64,000 nt of DNA, from positions 5,877,001-5,941,000 of the forward strand of contig NZ_CP012382.1 in NCBI RefSeq assembly GCF_001267885.1, given 5' to 3'. The translations under genes and the position numbers were made by a program. The notes beneath the pieces were generated by a model. The model saw only the letters and a list, made by a program, of their open reading frames with translations, did no database searches and had not been told where the DNA came from. Positions 35,544-45,044 of this stretch are shown here, piece by piece. The stretch comes from Streptomyces ambofaciens ATCC 23877. Its GTDB lineage: Bacteria; Actinomycetota; Actinomycetes; Streptomycetales; Streptomycetaceae. Positions within the stretch are counted from its first letter, which is position 1, and every line of letters starts with the position of its first letter.

Positions 35544-36488
35544 TCAGCCGGCGAGCGCCGCCGTCACCGACAGTTCCCGTACCGCCGTGACCTCCATGCG
35601 CGCCGGCGATCCCAGCACCGACGCCCCGCAGCTTTCCGGACGCGGGGGCGCCGACGGTCCGTGGTCGACGGTGACCCGCCAGTGCCGTCCGTCGCCGTGG
35701 GCCAGGGTCACCTCCCAGCCCGGCGCGGCTCCCTCCGTCCGAACGACGCGCAGGGCCCCGGCCGTGTCCTCGCCGAGGGCCGCGCGCACGGCCAGCTCGG
35801 CCGCCTGCCCGGGCCGCTCCCAGGCGGAGTTCCCCCGGCATCCTGCGGTCACGATCCGGCCCTCCCGGGCGCCGCCGATGATCTCTTCGACGGTGTGGGC
35901 CCGGACCCGCCCGTAGACGTATCCGTGGGGCAGCACGAGCACCGTCGGGGAGAAGCGGTGACCGCCCAGGTGGGTGACCTCCCAGACGTCACCCGCCCCG
36001 GAGGCGGCCAGCTCGGCGGCCAGTGGCCGGCCGAGGAGCGCGCAGCACCGGTCGCGCTTGCCGTTGGTGCACACCAGGGCCAGCGGCTCCCCGCGGTGCG
36101 GGCCGCCGCCGAGGGCCGAGTCGAAGGACCGGGCGTCGCCCCTGCCGAGGGCGGCGAGATCGAGGTCGAGCAGCCGACGGGGGTCCGTGAGTGTGGTGGC
36201 GTGCAGCCACACGTTTCCCGGCACGGTGTGGGCCGCGTACACCCGGCGCGCGTCCGGGGTGCCGCGGTCGGCGTGGCGTCCGGGCCGACGGATGAGGGCG
36301 ACGCGCACGCCCGTGCCCTTCGCCGCGGCTTCCAGGGCGCGTCCGAGCGCGGGATCCAGGTGGCTCGCCGTGAGCGCCTTGGCACCCCACGGGCCGGGCT
36401 GTTCGAGCAGCAACCAGGTCCTCGCCACGGGCGCGGTGCCGGCGACGGGCTCGTCGAGGTCCCGGGAGACGGTTGAGCACGTACTCAC
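35544..36488 (-). CDS. Sucrase/ferredoxin-like family protein under iron control
   Basis: The 314-aa protein fits the sucraseferredoxin-like family with its thioredoxin-like ferredoxin fold. An N-terminal half has WLLLEQPGPWGAKAL; a C-terminal half has LVCTNGKRDRCCALLGRPLA, THLGGHRFSPTVLVLPHGYV (about residues 200-219), and CRGNSAWERPGQAAELAVRA. The clustered Cys and the HRF motif suggest an Fe-S or redox role; the family's biochemistry is poorly defined. I start at GTG 36488 because an iron box ends exactly at that codon and covers a -10-like TAGGCT, implying leaderless, iron-repressed expression. An earlier in-frame start at 36596 would put the box inside the gene. Confidence 0.82.
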   Translation of the reverse strand: MSTCSTVSRDLDEPVAGTAPVARTWLLLEQPGPWGAKALTASHLDPALGRALEAAAKGTGVRVALIRRPGRHADRGTPDARRVYAAHTVPGNVWLHATTLTDPRRLLDLDLAALGRGDARSFDSALGGGPHRGEPLALVCTNGKRDRCCALLGRPLAAELAASGAGDVWEVTHLGGHRFSPTVLVLPHGYVYGRVRAHTVEEIIGGAREGRIVTAGCRGNSAWERPGQAAELAVRAALGEDTAGALRVVRTEGAAPGWEVTLAHGDGRHWRVTVDHGPSAPPRPESCGASVLGSPARMEVTAVRELSVTAALAG

Positions 36489-36507
36489 AGAGGTGAGCCT
36501 AACCTGA
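36489..36507 (-). promoter_or_regulatory. IdeR/DmdR-type iron box
   Basis: On the minus strand TCAGGTTAGGCTCACCTCT matches 15 of 19 positions of the actinobacterial iron-box palindrome TTAGGTTAGGCTAACCTAA. It abuts the GTG of the sucrase/ferredoxin-like gene and overlaps its likely -10, so the Fe2+-bound regulator would block transcription. Confidence 0.88.
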
Positions 36508-36625
36508 CTTCGCTCTCGGCGACTTCCAGCCGCGCCTGAGGATTGCTCCGGTCGTGGCCGTGGCGGCACGGAGCCCGGGCGGCGCCTCGCCGCCACCGGC
36601 GCCGGCCGGGACCGGCACGTGCGAG

Positions 36626-36654
36626 AGGCCTGGTGCCGTTCGGGCGCCAGGCCT
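36626..36654. terminator. Hairpin downstream of the 78-aa gene
   Basis: AGGCCTGGTGCC pairs with GGCGCCAGGCCT (one mismatch) across a 5-nt loop, about 100 nt beyond the minus-strand stop at 36755. Confidence 0.55.
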
Positions 36655-36754
36655 GGTCGGAGGAGCGTCGAGCGAGGACGGGGTGCCGGACTGCTCGCCG
36701 GTGAGGTGCCCGGCGCGGGTGACGTGGACGCGGCCGGAGACGTGGATGGCGACG

Positions 36755-36991
36755 TCAGGCGTCGGGGATGTCCGCCTTGGCGCGGATCAGGGTTTCCCGG
36801 CTCACGACGACGATGCGTTCGTAGTCGGCGCGGGCGGCGTCGGCGGGTAGCTCCCGTTCCAGCGCCTCGGTGGCCTCGGTGCCGATGACGGCGAAGTTGC
36901 CGTCACTCAGTTCGAACACGTCGGGGCAGGTGGATCCGGAGGAACTGCCACGGGCGCTGGGAGGCACACCGATGCGGCGCACGATCTTCAA
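36755..36991 (-). CDS. Small conserved Streptomyces protein of unknown function
   Basis: The 78-aa protein begins MKIVRRIGVPPSARGSSSGS and contains CPDVFELSDGNFAVIGTEAT, a pattern I recall from many small Streptomyces proteins encoded beside DUF6879- or helix-turn-helix-type genes; the role is unknown. The start is TTG at 36991, supported by AAGGAC nine bases upstream and by conservation of the MKIVRRI opening. A GTG three codons later is an alternative. The neighbouring DUF6082 gene is on the same strand with a 156-bp gap. Confidence 0.72.
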   Translation of the reverse strand: MKIVRRIGVPPSARGSSSGSTCPDVFELSDGNFAVIGTEATEALERELPADAARADYERIVVVSRETLIRAKADIPDA

Positions 36992-37147
36992 AGGTACCGG
37001 TCCTTATGAACAATCAGTCTGGACAGAGTGGCGGAGAACACACGCTACTGGTGTGTGAGAGGCCTCTGTGACCGCATGGCCGAAAAGACACCCCGAGGTG
37101 CCTCCTTGCCGTCGGTGTGTTGACCCGTTCGCCGGAACCGCCCGGCC

Positions 37148-37699
37148 TCAGTCGGTCGGCGGGGTGCCGACGACCCACCATTCGTCCGTGTCCGCCTCGT
37201 CGAGATCCTGGACGAGACCGTCGGCCATGCGGCCCACGCGTGCCTCCTCCGAGGTCTCGCTGAGGGAGGCGCGCATGTGCCGCGACGCCTCCCAGTACTC
37301 GCGGAACACCGGGCTCTGGAAGAACTCGCGCAGGGCCGCGTAGAGCTCCTCACGGTCCAGGAGCCCGGCCCGGTAGACGTGGTAGAGGTTCACGTACCAG
37401 GCGTTGGCGTAGAAGAACTGGCGGCGCCTCGCCGCTGGGATGTCCTTGTCGTACGTGTCGATGACCTCGGCCAGGGACGGGTCGTCGATCGCCCTCGTCA
37501 GCAACTCCCAGTGCATGCGCTGCTGATGCGCCAGGGACTCGCGCCGGATCGCCAGCTCCTCCAGCTCCAGCCGTCGCTCGTGCAGTCGGGCCTTCTCCAG
37601 CCGCCGCCGGTGTGCGGCGAGCGTCAACCCTGCCGTGGCGACCAGAGCACCGGTCGCCGCGGAGCCGAACCTCCCCGTGATGTTTTTCCGTGTGGCCAT
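37148..37699 (-). CDS. DUF6082 family protein
   Basis: The 183-aa protein has one short hydrophobic segment near the N-terminus (GSAATGALVATAGLTLAAHR, about residues 12-31). A long charged, probably coiled helix follows (RLEKARLHERRLELEELAIR), then a compact domain with RQFFYANAWYVNLYHVYRAG and EFFQSPVFREYWEASRHMRA. This resembles DUF6082, an actinobacterial family of unknown function that often sits with developmental HTH regulators. GGGGG precedes the ATG. It is divergent from the cobW-like gene. Confidence 0.78.
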   Translation of the reverse strand: MATRKNITGRFGSAATGALVATAGLTLAAHRRRLEKARLHERRLELEELAIRRESLAHQQRMHWELLTRAIDDPSLAEVIDTYDKDIPAARRRQFFYANAWYVNLYHVYRAGLLDREELYAALREFFQSPVFREYWEASRHMRASLSETSEEARVGRMADGLVQDLDEADTDEWWVVGTPPTD

Positions 37700-38017
37700 G
37701 TCAACCCCCGAATCAGGCGGCCCCGCCGCCGGTCGTCGAGTGCGGGTCGGCTGACGGGGACCGGCGAGCTGGGCGGCGCTTGCCGCCTCCAGAGTGCCGA
37801 GCGGCGCTGATCGGCGGGGAGGCGGAGAGGAGGCGCACGGAGGGAAGCGAGGGTCGCACGGTCCGGCGCCTTGTCCAACGTCTGCCCCGCGAGCGCTGCT
37901 AACAATCGTTCACTCCGCGCCGACCGCGGCGGCTCGTATCCTGATCAGGCAATTCCGTACGTGGGTGTACGCGCTGCCGCGGGCCGGCGTACGCGTGGGT
38001 GAGAGAGAGGTCGCACG
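37700..38017. other. 318-bp divergent intergenic region
   Basis: This lies between DUF6082 and the CobW-like gene. I see the cobW ribosome-binding site GAGAGAGG (38001-38008) but no convincing Zur box or other palindrome, and no coding frame with good third-position bias. Confidence 0.4.
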
Positions 38018-39202
38018 GTGGGGCAGCGCCCGACTCCGCAGCAGATTCCGGTCGTCGTACTCGCCGGATTCCTCGGCTCCGGAAAGACCACCCTCCTCAA
38101 CCACCTCCTCCACCGCAGTGGAGGCAGCCGTATCGGTGCCATCGTCAACGACTTCGGCTCGATCGAGATCGACGCGATGGCGGTCGCCGGCGCACTCGGC
38201 GACTCGACCGTCTCGCTCGGCAACGGGTGCCTGTGCTGCGCCGTCGACGCCAGTGACCTGGACGGGTACCTGGAGCGGCTCGCCCGCCCGGGCGCCGGCA
38301 TCGACGTCATCGTCATCGAGGCCAGTGGTCTGGCCGAGCCGCAGGAACTCGTGCGCATGCTCCTCGCCAGCGAGCAGCCCGGCGTCGTCTACGGCGGGCT
38401 CGTCGAGGTCGTCGACGCCGCCGAGTTCGACGCCACGCGCGTCAGGCATCCCGAGATCGACAGGCACCTGGCGCTCGCCGACCTGATCGTGGTCAACAAG
38501 ACCGACCGGGCTCCGGACGCCGAGCGGGTGATCGCCCTCGTCCGTTCGCTCGGCGACCGCGCCGCCGTCGTGCCCGCGACGTACGGCCGCATCGACCCCG
38601 AGTTCCTCTACGACTGCCGGCCCGGCGAGGAACGGGTGGGGCAGCTGTCCTTCGACGACCTGCACGACCACTCGGGAGGCGGCGCCCACGCCGAGCACCT
38701 GCACGCCGCCTACGACACCCTGTCGTTCGCCTCCGGCGTTCCCCTCGACCCGCGCCGCCTCATGACGTTCCTCGACAGCCGGCCCGAGGGCCTGTACCGG
38801 ATCAAGGGCTACGTCGACTTCGGCCCGTACGACACGCGGAACAGGTACGCCGTCCATGCCGTCGGGCGCTTCCTGCGGTTCCACCCGGAGCCCTGGCCGG
38901 CCGCCGAGGCCCGTCGCACCCAGCTGGTGCTCATCGGCTCCGGCATCGACGCGCCGGCCCTCCGTGCGGAACTCGACGCGTGCCGCCGTGCCGCGGACGC
39001 CCCGCCCGCCGACGAGCACGGCATGTGGGGCGTCCTGCGCTACGTACCGGACCCCGAGGCCGAGGAGCCCGACGTCGAGGACCCCGACGCCGCGAACCCT
39101 CACGTCGAGGACCCCGACGCCGCGAACCCTCACGTCGAGGACCTCGAAGGGGAGGAACCGGGCGGCGTGGAGCCGCCGCCCGCCTCCCCGGACGGTGTCT
39201 AG
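38018..39202 (+). CDS. CobW/COG0523-family G3E GTPase (metallochaperone-like)
   Basis: The 394-aa GTPase has Walker A GFLGSGKTTLLNHLL (about residues 18-32), a Walker B/E region VIVIEASGLAEPQEL (about 90-104), the nucleotide-specificity motif VVNKTDRAPD (about 161), and the metal-binding CxCC motif GCLCCAV (about 70-76). A His-rich loop (DDLHDHSGGGAHAEHLHA, about 213-230) and a CobW_C domain follow. COG0523 proteins insert metals, often zinc, into client proteins. The acidic C-terminal tail carries a 30-bp DNA duplication. Its stop codon overlaps the parC stop tail to tail (39199-39202). GTG start with GAGAGAGG upstream. Confidence 0.93.
   Translation: MGQRPTPQQIPVVVLAGFLGSGKTTLLNHLLHRSGGSRIGAIVNDFGSIEIDAMAVAGALGDSTVSLGNGCLCCAVDASDLDGYLERLARPGAGIDVIVIEASGLAEPQELVRMLLASEQPGVVYGGLVEVVDAAEFDATRVRHPEIDRHLALADLIVVNKTDRAPDAERVIALVRSLGDRAAVVPATYGRIDPEFLYDCRPGEERVGQLSFDDLHDHSGGGAHAEHLHAAYDTLSFASGVPLDPRRLMTFLDSRPEGLYRIKGYVDFGPYDTRNRYAVHAVGRFLRFHPEPWPAAEARRTQLVLIGSGIDAPALRAELDACRRAADAPPADEHGMWGVLRYVPDPEAEEPDVEDPDAANPHVEDPDAANPHVEDLEGEEPGGVEPPPASPDGV
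39074..39133 (+). repeat. 30-bp tandem duplication in the cobW-like gene
   Basis: Two exact 30-bp copies (39074-39103 and 39104-39133) encode VEDPDAANPH twice, with a partial third copy, in the acidic tail. Confidence 0.88.
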
Positions 39203-41655
39203 GCCGGTCCCGCCACCACGGACACCGTCTTCGGCAAGGACACGCCCGAGCCGTCGCGGCGCGGGTCGATGTCCGGGAGCTGGGCCGGCGAGCCGTTCCG
39301 CTGCGCGGCGAGCGCCGGGGTGGCGCCGGCCCAGGCGAAGGCCAGGCAGTCCTCGCCCTTCAGGAACCGCTGGCAGCGCACGCCACCCGTGGCACGGCCC
39401 TTGCGCGGGTACTGGTCGAAGGGCGTGAGCTTGGCCGTGGTCTGTACGGAGTCGTCGAGCGTGCCGCGCGAACCGGCGACCGTGAAGACCACCGCCTCCG
39501 CGGCCGGGTCCACCGCCGTGAAGGAGATGACCTTCGCGCCCTCGGCGAGCTTGACGCCCGCCACGCCGCCCGCGGGGCGGCCCTGCGGGCGGACCTGTCC
39601 GGCCTGGTAGCGCAGCAGTTGCGCGTCGTCCGTGATGAAGACCAGGTCCTCGTCGCCGGTGCGCAACTCGGCGCCGCCCACGATCCGGTCGCCCTCCCTG
39701 AGGGAGATGACCTCCAACTCGTCCTTGTGGGACGGGTAGTCGGGCACCACCCGCTTGACGACGCCCTGCTCGGTACCGAGCGCGAGACCGGGCGAGGACT
39801 CGTCCAGCGTGGTCAGGCAGATGACCGTCTCGTCGTCCTCCAGCGAGATGAACTCCGCCAGCGGCGCACCGCCGGACAGGTTCGGCGTGGGCATGGGCTC
39901 CGGGAGCTGGGGGAGGTCCACGACGTTCACCCGCAGAAGGCGGCCGGCGGACGTCACCACGCCCACCTCGCCGCGGGCCGTGGCCGCCACCGCCGAGACG
40001 ATCAGGTCGTGCTTGACGCGCTTGGCGCCCGCCTCCGTGACCAGGGGCTCGTCGTTCGCGGTGCGGGCGATCAGCCCCGTCGAGGAGATCAGCACCCTGC
40101 ACGGGTCGTCCGCCACCTGGAGCGGTACCGCGGCCACCGGGGCCCCGGACGACTCCAGCAGGACCGTACGCCGGTCGGTGCCGAACTTCTTGGACACCGC
40201 CGCCAGTTCGGCGGAGACCAGCTTGCGCAGCTCCGCGTCCGAGTCGAGGATCCGGGTCAGTTCCTCGATCTCCGCGTTCAGCCGGTCCTTCTCCGACTCC
40301 AGCTCGATGCGGTCGAACTTGGTGAGCCGGCGCAGCGGCGTGTCCAGGATGTACTGCGTCTGGATGTCGCTCAGCGAGAACCGCTCGATCAGGCGCTGCT
40401 TGGCCTGCGCGGAGTTCTCGCTGGAGCGGATGAGACGGATGACCTCGTCGATGTCGACCAGGGCGGTGAGGAGCCCCTCGACCAGGTGCAGGCGGTCGCG
40501 GCGCTTGCTGCGGCGGAACTCGCTGCGGCGCCGTACGACGTTGAAGCGGTGGTCGAGATAGACCTCCAGCAGCTCCTTGAGGCCCAGGGTGAGGGGCTGG
40601 CCGTCCACCAGGGCGACGTTGTTGATGCCGAAGGACTCCTCCATCGGCGTCAGCTTGTAGAGCTGCTCCAGGACCGCCTCGGGCACGAAGCCGTTCTTGA
40701 TCTCGATGACCAGGCGCAGCCCGTGCTCGCGGTCGGTGAGGTCCTTGACGTCCGCGATGCCCTGGAGCTTCTTGGAGCCCACGAGGTCCTTGATCTTGGC
40801 GATGACCTTCTCGGGACCGACCGCGAAGGGCAGCTCGGTGACGACCAGGCCCTTGCGGCGGGCCGTCACGGTCTCCACGGACACCGTCGCGCGGATCTTG
40901 AACGTGCCGCGTCCCGTCTCGTAGGCGTCCCGGATGCCGGGCAGGCCGACGATCCGGCCGCCGGTGGGCAGGTCGGGGCCCGGCACGTGCTTCATCAGGG
41001 CTTCGAGGTCGGCGTTCGGATACCGGATCAGGTGCCGGGCGGCCGCGATCACCTCGCGCAGGTTGTGCGGCGGCATGTTCGTGGCCATGCCGACCGCGAT
41101 GCCGGAGGCGCCGTTGACCAGCAGGTTCGGGAAGGCGGCGGGCAGCGCCACCGGCTCCTGCTCCTGGCCGTCGTAGTTGGGACCGAAGTCGACGGTGTCC
41201 TCGTCGATGGACTCCGTCATGAGGCTGGTCGCCTCGGCCATCCGGCACTCGGTGTACCGCATGGCGGCCGGCGGGTCGTCGTTGCCCAGCGAGCCGAAGT
41301 TGCCGTGGCCGTCCACCAGGGGCACGCGCATGGAGAAGGACTGGGCCATGCGCACCAGGGCGTCGTAGATCGACGCGTCGCCGTGCGGGTGCAGCTTGCC
41401 CATGACCTCGCCGACGACACGGGCGCACTTCACGTACCCGCGCTCGGGCCGCAGACCCATCTCGTTCATCTGGTACACGATGCGGCGGTGCACCGGCTTG
41501 AGGCCGTCGCGGGCGTCCGGGAGCGCACGGGAGTAGATGACCGAGTACGCGTACTCGAGGAAGGAGCCCTGCATCTCGTCGACGACGTCGATGTCGAGGA
41601 TCCTCTCCTCGTACGAGTCGTCGGGCGGCGGGGTCTTCGTACTACGGCGGGCCAT
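39199..41655 (-). CDS. parC: DNA topoisomerase IV / second gyrase subunit A
   Basis: The 818-aa type IIA topoisomerase A subunit has the breakage-reunion domain with [20 protein letters not shown] (about residues 34-53), the quinolone-region helix [20 protein letters not shown] (about 86-105) and the catalytic Tyr in [13 protein letters not shown] (about 129-141). C-terminal beta-pinwheel blades follow, with repeated strands such as [10 protein letters not shown] and [12 protein letters not shown]. It partners ParE (28520-30643). AAGGAG lies upstream of the ATG. The gene ends on CTAG, where its stop shares bases with the convergent cobW-like stop, with no room for a terminator between them. 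Confidence 0.95.
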   Translation of the reverse strand: MARRSTKTPPPDDSYEERILDIDVVDEMQGSFLEYAYSVIYSRALPDARDGLKPVHRRIVYQMNEMGLRPERGYVKCARVVGEVMGKLHPHGDASIYDALVRMAQSFSMRVPLVDGHGNFGSLGNDDPPAAMRYTECRMAEATSLMTESIDEDTVDFGPNYDGQEQEPVALPAAFPNLLVNGASGIAVGMATNMPPHNLREVIAAARHLIRYPNADLEALMKHVPGPDLPTGGRIVGLPGIRDAYETGRGTFKIRATVSVETVTARRKGLVVTELPFAVGPEKVIAKIKDLVGSKKLQGIADVKDLTDREHGLRLVIEIKNGFVPEAVLEQLYKLTPMEESFGINNVALVDGQPLTLGLKELLEVYLDHRFNVVRRRSEFRRSKRRDRLHLVEGLLTALVDIDEVIRLIRSSENSAQAKQRLIERFSLSDIQTQYILDTPLRRLTKFDRIELESEKDRLNAEIEELTRILDSDAELRKLVSAELAAVSKKFGTDRRTVLLESSGAPVAAVPLQVADDPCRVLISSTGLIARTANDEPLVTEAGAKRVKHDLIVSAVAATARGEVGVVTSAGRLLRVNVVDLPQLPEPMPTPNLSGGAPLAEFISLEDDETVICLTTLDESSPGLALGTEQGVVKRVVPDYPSHKDELEVISLREGDRIVGGAELRTGDEDLVFITDDAQLLRYQAGQVRPQGRPAGGVAGVKLAEGAKVISFTAVDPAAEAVVFTVAGSRGTLDDSVQTTAKLTPFDQYPRKGRATGGVRCQRFLKGEDCLAFAWAGATPALAAQRNGSPAQLPDIDPRRDGSGVSLPKTVSVVAGPA

Positions 41656-41941
41656 CGCTGCCGGCTCCTTGCTGAAGCGTGAACGGTGATCTGACGCGGT
41701 CCATTGTGGACCGCGGCACTGACAGCGACCGACCAGGACCCGTCACGGGCTGCCCGGCCCGGCGCTGCCCGCAGGGTACGCCCTCGTCCCCGCCGGGCCG
41801 CCAACCCCGTTCTCGCTCTCGGCGTAGGAGGTGCGGGAACTTCACCGGTGGCCCGCACGCTTGCATACAGTGGCGGGACCGGCGGATTTCCGCGGCTCCG
41901 CCCGATGATTCCACCAAGATTCCGCGATCGAAGGGACGTAC

Positions 41942-43294
41942 ATGCCCATGGGTCACACGGCCACAGCCCAGGCAGACTCCGGCGGCCTGACAGCGACCGA
42001 GCACCGCCTGGCCAACGGCCTGCGCGTGGTGCTCTCCGAGGACCACCTGACCCCGGTCGCGGCGGTGTGCCTCTGGTACGACGTCGGCTCGCGCCACGAG
42101 GTCAAGGGGCGCACCGGCCTGGCTCACCTTTTCGAGCACCTGATGTTCCAGGGCTCCGCCCAGGTCAAGGGCAACGGCCACTTCGAACTGGTGCAGGGCG
42201 CCGGTGGCTCGCTCAACGGCACCACCAGCTTCGAGCGCACCAACTACTTCGAGACCATGCCCGCCCACCAGCTGGAGCTCGCCCTCTGGCTGGAGGCCGA
42301 CCGCATGGGCTCGCTGCTCGCCGCCCTGGACGACGAGTCGATGGAGAACCAGCGGGACGTCGTCAAGAACGAGCGCCGCCAGCGCTACGACAACGTGCCC
42401 TACGGCACGGCGTTCGAGAAGCTCACCGCCCTCGCCTACCCGGAGGGCCACCCCTACCACCACACGCCGATCGGCTCGATGGCCGACCTGGACGCGGCGA
42501 CCCTGGAGGACGCGCGCGCGTTCTTCCGCACGTACTACGCGCCGAACAACGCGGTGCTGTCGGTCGTCGGCGACATCGACCCCGAGCAGACCCTCGCCTG
42601 GGTCGAGAAGTACTTCGGCTCCATCGCCTCGCACGACGGCAAGCAGCCGCCCCGGGACGGCTCGCTGCCCGACGTCATGGGCGAGGAGCTGCGCGAGGTC
42701 GTCGAGGAGGAGGTTCCGGCCCGCGCCCTGATGGCGGCCTACCGCCTGCCGGAGGACGGCACGCGCGCGTGCGACGCCGCCGACCTGGCCCTCACCGTCC
42801 TGGGCGGCGGCGAGTCGTCCCGGCTGTACAACCGACTGGTGCGCCGCGACCGCACGGCCGTCGCCGCCGGATTCGGTCTGCTGCGGCTCGCGGGAGCGCC
42901 CTCCCTGGGGTGGCTGGACGTGAAGACGTCCGGTGACGTGGAGGTGCCGGTCATCGAGACCGCCATCGACGAGGAGCTCGCCCGGTTCGCCGAGGAGGGG
43001 CCCACCGCCGAGGAGATGGAGCGCGCCCAGGCCCAGTTGGAGCGCGAGTGGCTGGACCGCCTGGGTACGGTCGCGGGCCGCGCCGACGAACTGTGCCGGT
43101 ACGCGGTCCTGTTCGGCGACCCGCAGCTCGCCCTCACCGCCGTGCAGCGGGTGCTCGAGGTCACGGCGGAGGAGGTCCAGGAGGTCGCCAAGGCCCGCCT
43201 GCGCCCCGACAACCGCGCGGTGCTCGTCTACGAGCCCACCGCCCCCGCCGACGTGAACGACGCCACCGACGAGAACGAGGAGGCGGCCAAGTGA
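41942..43294 (+). CDS. M16-family zinc metallopeptidase, catalytic subunit
   Basis: The 450-aa protein carries the inverted zinc motif HLFEH (His62, Glu65, His66 in GLAHLFEHLMFQG) and a third ligand, probably Glu144 in DVVKNERRQRY, about 78 residues on. These mark an active M16B peptidase (processing-peptidase type). It is followed by a second M16 gene that overlaps it by 4 bp and lacks the zinc motif, which is the usual two-subunit arrangement for bacterial M16 peptidases. The substrate is not known. It lies divergent from parC. Confidence 0.94.
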   Translation: MPMGHTATAQADSGGLTATEHRLANGLRVVLSEDHLTPVAAVCLWYDVGSRHEVKGRTGLAHLFEHLMFQGSAQVKGNGHFELVQGAGGSLNGTTSFERTNYFETMPAHQLELALWLEADRMGSLLAALDDESMENQRDVVKNERRQRYDNVPYGTAFEKLTALAYPEGHPYHHTPIGSMADLDAATLEDARAFFRTYYAPNNAVLSVVGDIDPEQTLAWVEKYFGSIASHDGKQPPRDGSLPDVMGEELREVVEEEVPARALMAAYRLPEDGTRACDAADLALTVLGGGESSRLYNRLVRRDRTAVAAGFGLLRLAGAPSLGWLDVKTSGDVEVPVIETAIDEELARFAEEGPTAEEMERAQAQLEREWLDRLGTVAGRADELCRYAVLFGDPQLALTAVQRVLEVTAEEVQEVAKARLRPDNRAVLVYEPTAPADVNDATDENEEAAK

Positions 43295-44679
43295 CCGAGC
43301 TCGCCACCATGGAATTCCACCAGCAGCCGCAGGCCGGCGAGCCCAGGCCGTGGGCGTTCCCCGCTCCGGAGCGCGGCAGCCTGGACAACGGCCTGACCGT
43401 GCTGCGCTGCCACCGCCCCGGCCAGCAGGTCGTCGCCGTCGAGGTGCTGCTCGACGCCCCCCTGGACGCCGAGCCGGCCGGCCTCGACGGCGTCGCCACG
43501 ATCATGGCGCGGGCCTTCTCCGAGGGCACCGACAAGCACTCCGCCGAGGACTTCGCCGCCGAGCTGGAGCGCTGCGGGGCCACGCTCGACGCGCACGCCG
43601 ACCACCCCGGCGTCCGGCTGAGCCTCGAGGTGCCCGTCTCGCGGCTCGCCAAGGCCCTCGGCCTGGTCGCCGACGCGCTCAGGGCGCCCGCGTTCGCGGA
43701 CGGCGAGGTCGAACGGCTGGTCCGCAACCGGCTCGACGAGATCCCGCACGAGCTGGCCAACCCCGCCCGCCGAGCCGCCAAGGAGCTCTCCAAGGAGCTG
43801 TTCCCGGCCGGGACGCGCATGTCGCGCCCCCGCCAGGGCACCGAGGAGACGGTCGCGAACATCGACTCCGCGGCGGTACGCGCCTTCTACGAGAAGCACG
43901 TCCGGCCGGCCACGGCCACCGCCGTGGTCGTCGGGGACCTCACCGGCGTGGACCTCGACGCGCTGCTCGGCGAGACGCTGGGCGCGTGGACCGGCTCCGC
44001 CGCCGAGCCGCGGCCCGTGCCGCCGGTGACCGCCGACGACCGGGGCCGGGTCGTCATCGTGGACCGTCCCGGCGCCGTCCAGACGCAGCTGCTCATCGGC
44101 CGCACCGGCTCCGACCGGCACGACCGCGTGTGGCCCGCCCAGGTGCTCGGCACCTACTGCCTCGGCGGCACCCTCACCTCGCGCCTGGACCGCGTCCTGC
44201 GCGAGGAGAAGGGCTACACCTACGGCGTCCGGGCGTTCGGGCAGGTCCTGCGCTCCGCGCCCGACGGTACGGGCGCCGCCATGCTGGCCATCAGCGGCTC
44301 CGTCGACACCCCCAACACCGGTCCGGCCCTGGCGGACCTGTGGACGGTGCTGCGCAAGCTCGCCGAGGGCGGACTCACCGACGCCGAGCGTGACGTCGCC
44401 GTTCAGAACCTGGTGGGCGTGGCGCCGCTGAAGTACGAGACGGCGGCGGCCGTCGCGAGCACGCTGGCCGACCAGGTCGAGCAGCACCTGCCCGACGACT
44501 ACCAGGCGACGCTCTACCGCCAACTCGCCGCCACGGGCACCGTGGAGGCGACGGCGGCGGTCGTCAGCGCCTTCCCGGTGGACCGTCTGGTGACGGTCCT
44601 CGTCGGCGACGCGGCACAGATCAAGGAGCCGGTCGAGGCGCTCGGCATCGGTGAGGTCACCGTGGTGGCAGCCGAGTAA
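43291..44679 (+). CDS. M16-family peptidase, non-catalytic partner subunit
   Basis: The 462-aa protein has the M16 fold (TVLRCHRPGQQVVAVEVLLD; LRPATATAVVVGDL-like segment; GGTLTSRLDRVLREEKGYTY near residue 290) but no HxxEH: the equivalent region reads GLDGVATIMARAFSEGT. The conserved R...Y segment near 300, which helps substrate binding in M16 beta-type subunits, is present (LREEKGYTYGVRAF). GTG at 43291 overlaps the stop of the catalytic subunit by 4 bp, implying coupled synthesis of a heterodimer. A hairpin follows 15 nt after the stop. Confidence 0.93.
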   Translation: MTELATMEFHQQPQAGEPRPWAFPAPERGSLDNGLTVLRCHRPGQQVVAVEVLLDAPLDAEPAGLDGVATIMARAFSEGTDKHSAEDFAAELERCGATLDAHADHPGVRLSLEVPVSRLAKALGLVADALRAPAFADGEVERLVRNRLDEIPHELANPARRAAKELSKELFPAGTRMSRPRQGTEETVANIDSAAVRAFYEKHVRPATATAVVVGDLTGVDLDALLGETLGAWTGSAAEPRPVPPVTADDRGRVVIVDRPGAVQTQLLIGRTGSDRHDRVWPAQVLGTYCLGGTLTSRLDRVLREEKGYTYGVRAFGQVLRSAPDGTGAAMLAISGSVDTPNTGPALADLWTVLRKLAEGGLTDAERDVAVQNLVGVAPLKYETAAAVASTLADQVEQHLPDDYQATLYRQLAATGTVEATAAVVSAFPVDRLVTVLVGDAAQIKEPVEALGIGEVTVVAAE

Positions 44680-44693
44680 CGGCAGACGCTCGG

Positions 44694-44723
44694 GGCCCTG
44701 GTGACCGGAGTGTCACCAGGGCC
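44694..44723 (+). terminator. Hairpin terminator after the M16 operon
   Basis: GGCCCTGGTGAC pairs with GTCACCAGGGCC (12 bp) across a 6-nt loop, 15 nt past the stop. Confidence 0.82.
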
Positions 44724-44884
44724 GCCGTTTGTCCGAATTGAGGGAGAGGCTGTGTGTCTGCCCTGTGGCATGCGCTACAAAAAGCCGGTTGCGTTTGAGG
44801 ATTGAAGACAACCGCGTTTAGCGTCTTCCGGGCTGTTCGTCAGGCAGTGCGCCGCACCCGCGGCACCGGACAGTCATCGCCGAG

Positions 44885-45033
44885 TCCCCGTACGGCGCGA
44901 GCCAGGGGAGCCGGGGACCCACCGTAGTCCCTGGGGTGAATCGGACGCCCGCGCGTGCAGCGAGGGTGCCCGTAGGAGACCTTCCACCTCCGAACCCGTC
45001 AGCTAACCCGGTAGGCGAGAGGGAAGGAAAGGA
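44885..45033 (+). ncRNA. ydaO-type c-di-AMP riboswitch
   Basis: The leader of the M23 gene contains the conserved blocks of the ydaO class in order: GGGGA-rich stems (GCCAGGGGAGCCGGGGACCC), GGGGTGAATCGGA, GTAGGAGACCTTCCACCTCC, and the hallmark GAACCCGTCAGCTAACCCGG followed by TAGGCGAGAGGGA. This class senses cyclic di-AMP and in actinobacteria controls cell-wall hydrolases such as Rpf proteins. The gene's only plausible ribosome-binding site (GGAAAGGA, about 45026-45033) lies in the 3' edge of the aptamer, 12 nt before the ATG, so ligand binding may hide it. Exact ends are approximate. The 365-bp gap 44680-45044 holds nothing else but the upstream terminator and the promoter area. Confidence 0.93.
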
Positions 45034-45044
45034 CCAGCCTCCAC

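Noticed and set aside
37700..38017. Zur box upstream of the CobW-like gene
   Set aside because: COG0523 genes are often zinc-regulated, but no TGAAAATGATTTTCA-like palindrome is present in the interval.
38980..41682. A 900-codon plus-strand open frame opposite parC
   Set aside because: Shadow of the parC gene; the ParC protein has all family motifs in the opposite strand.
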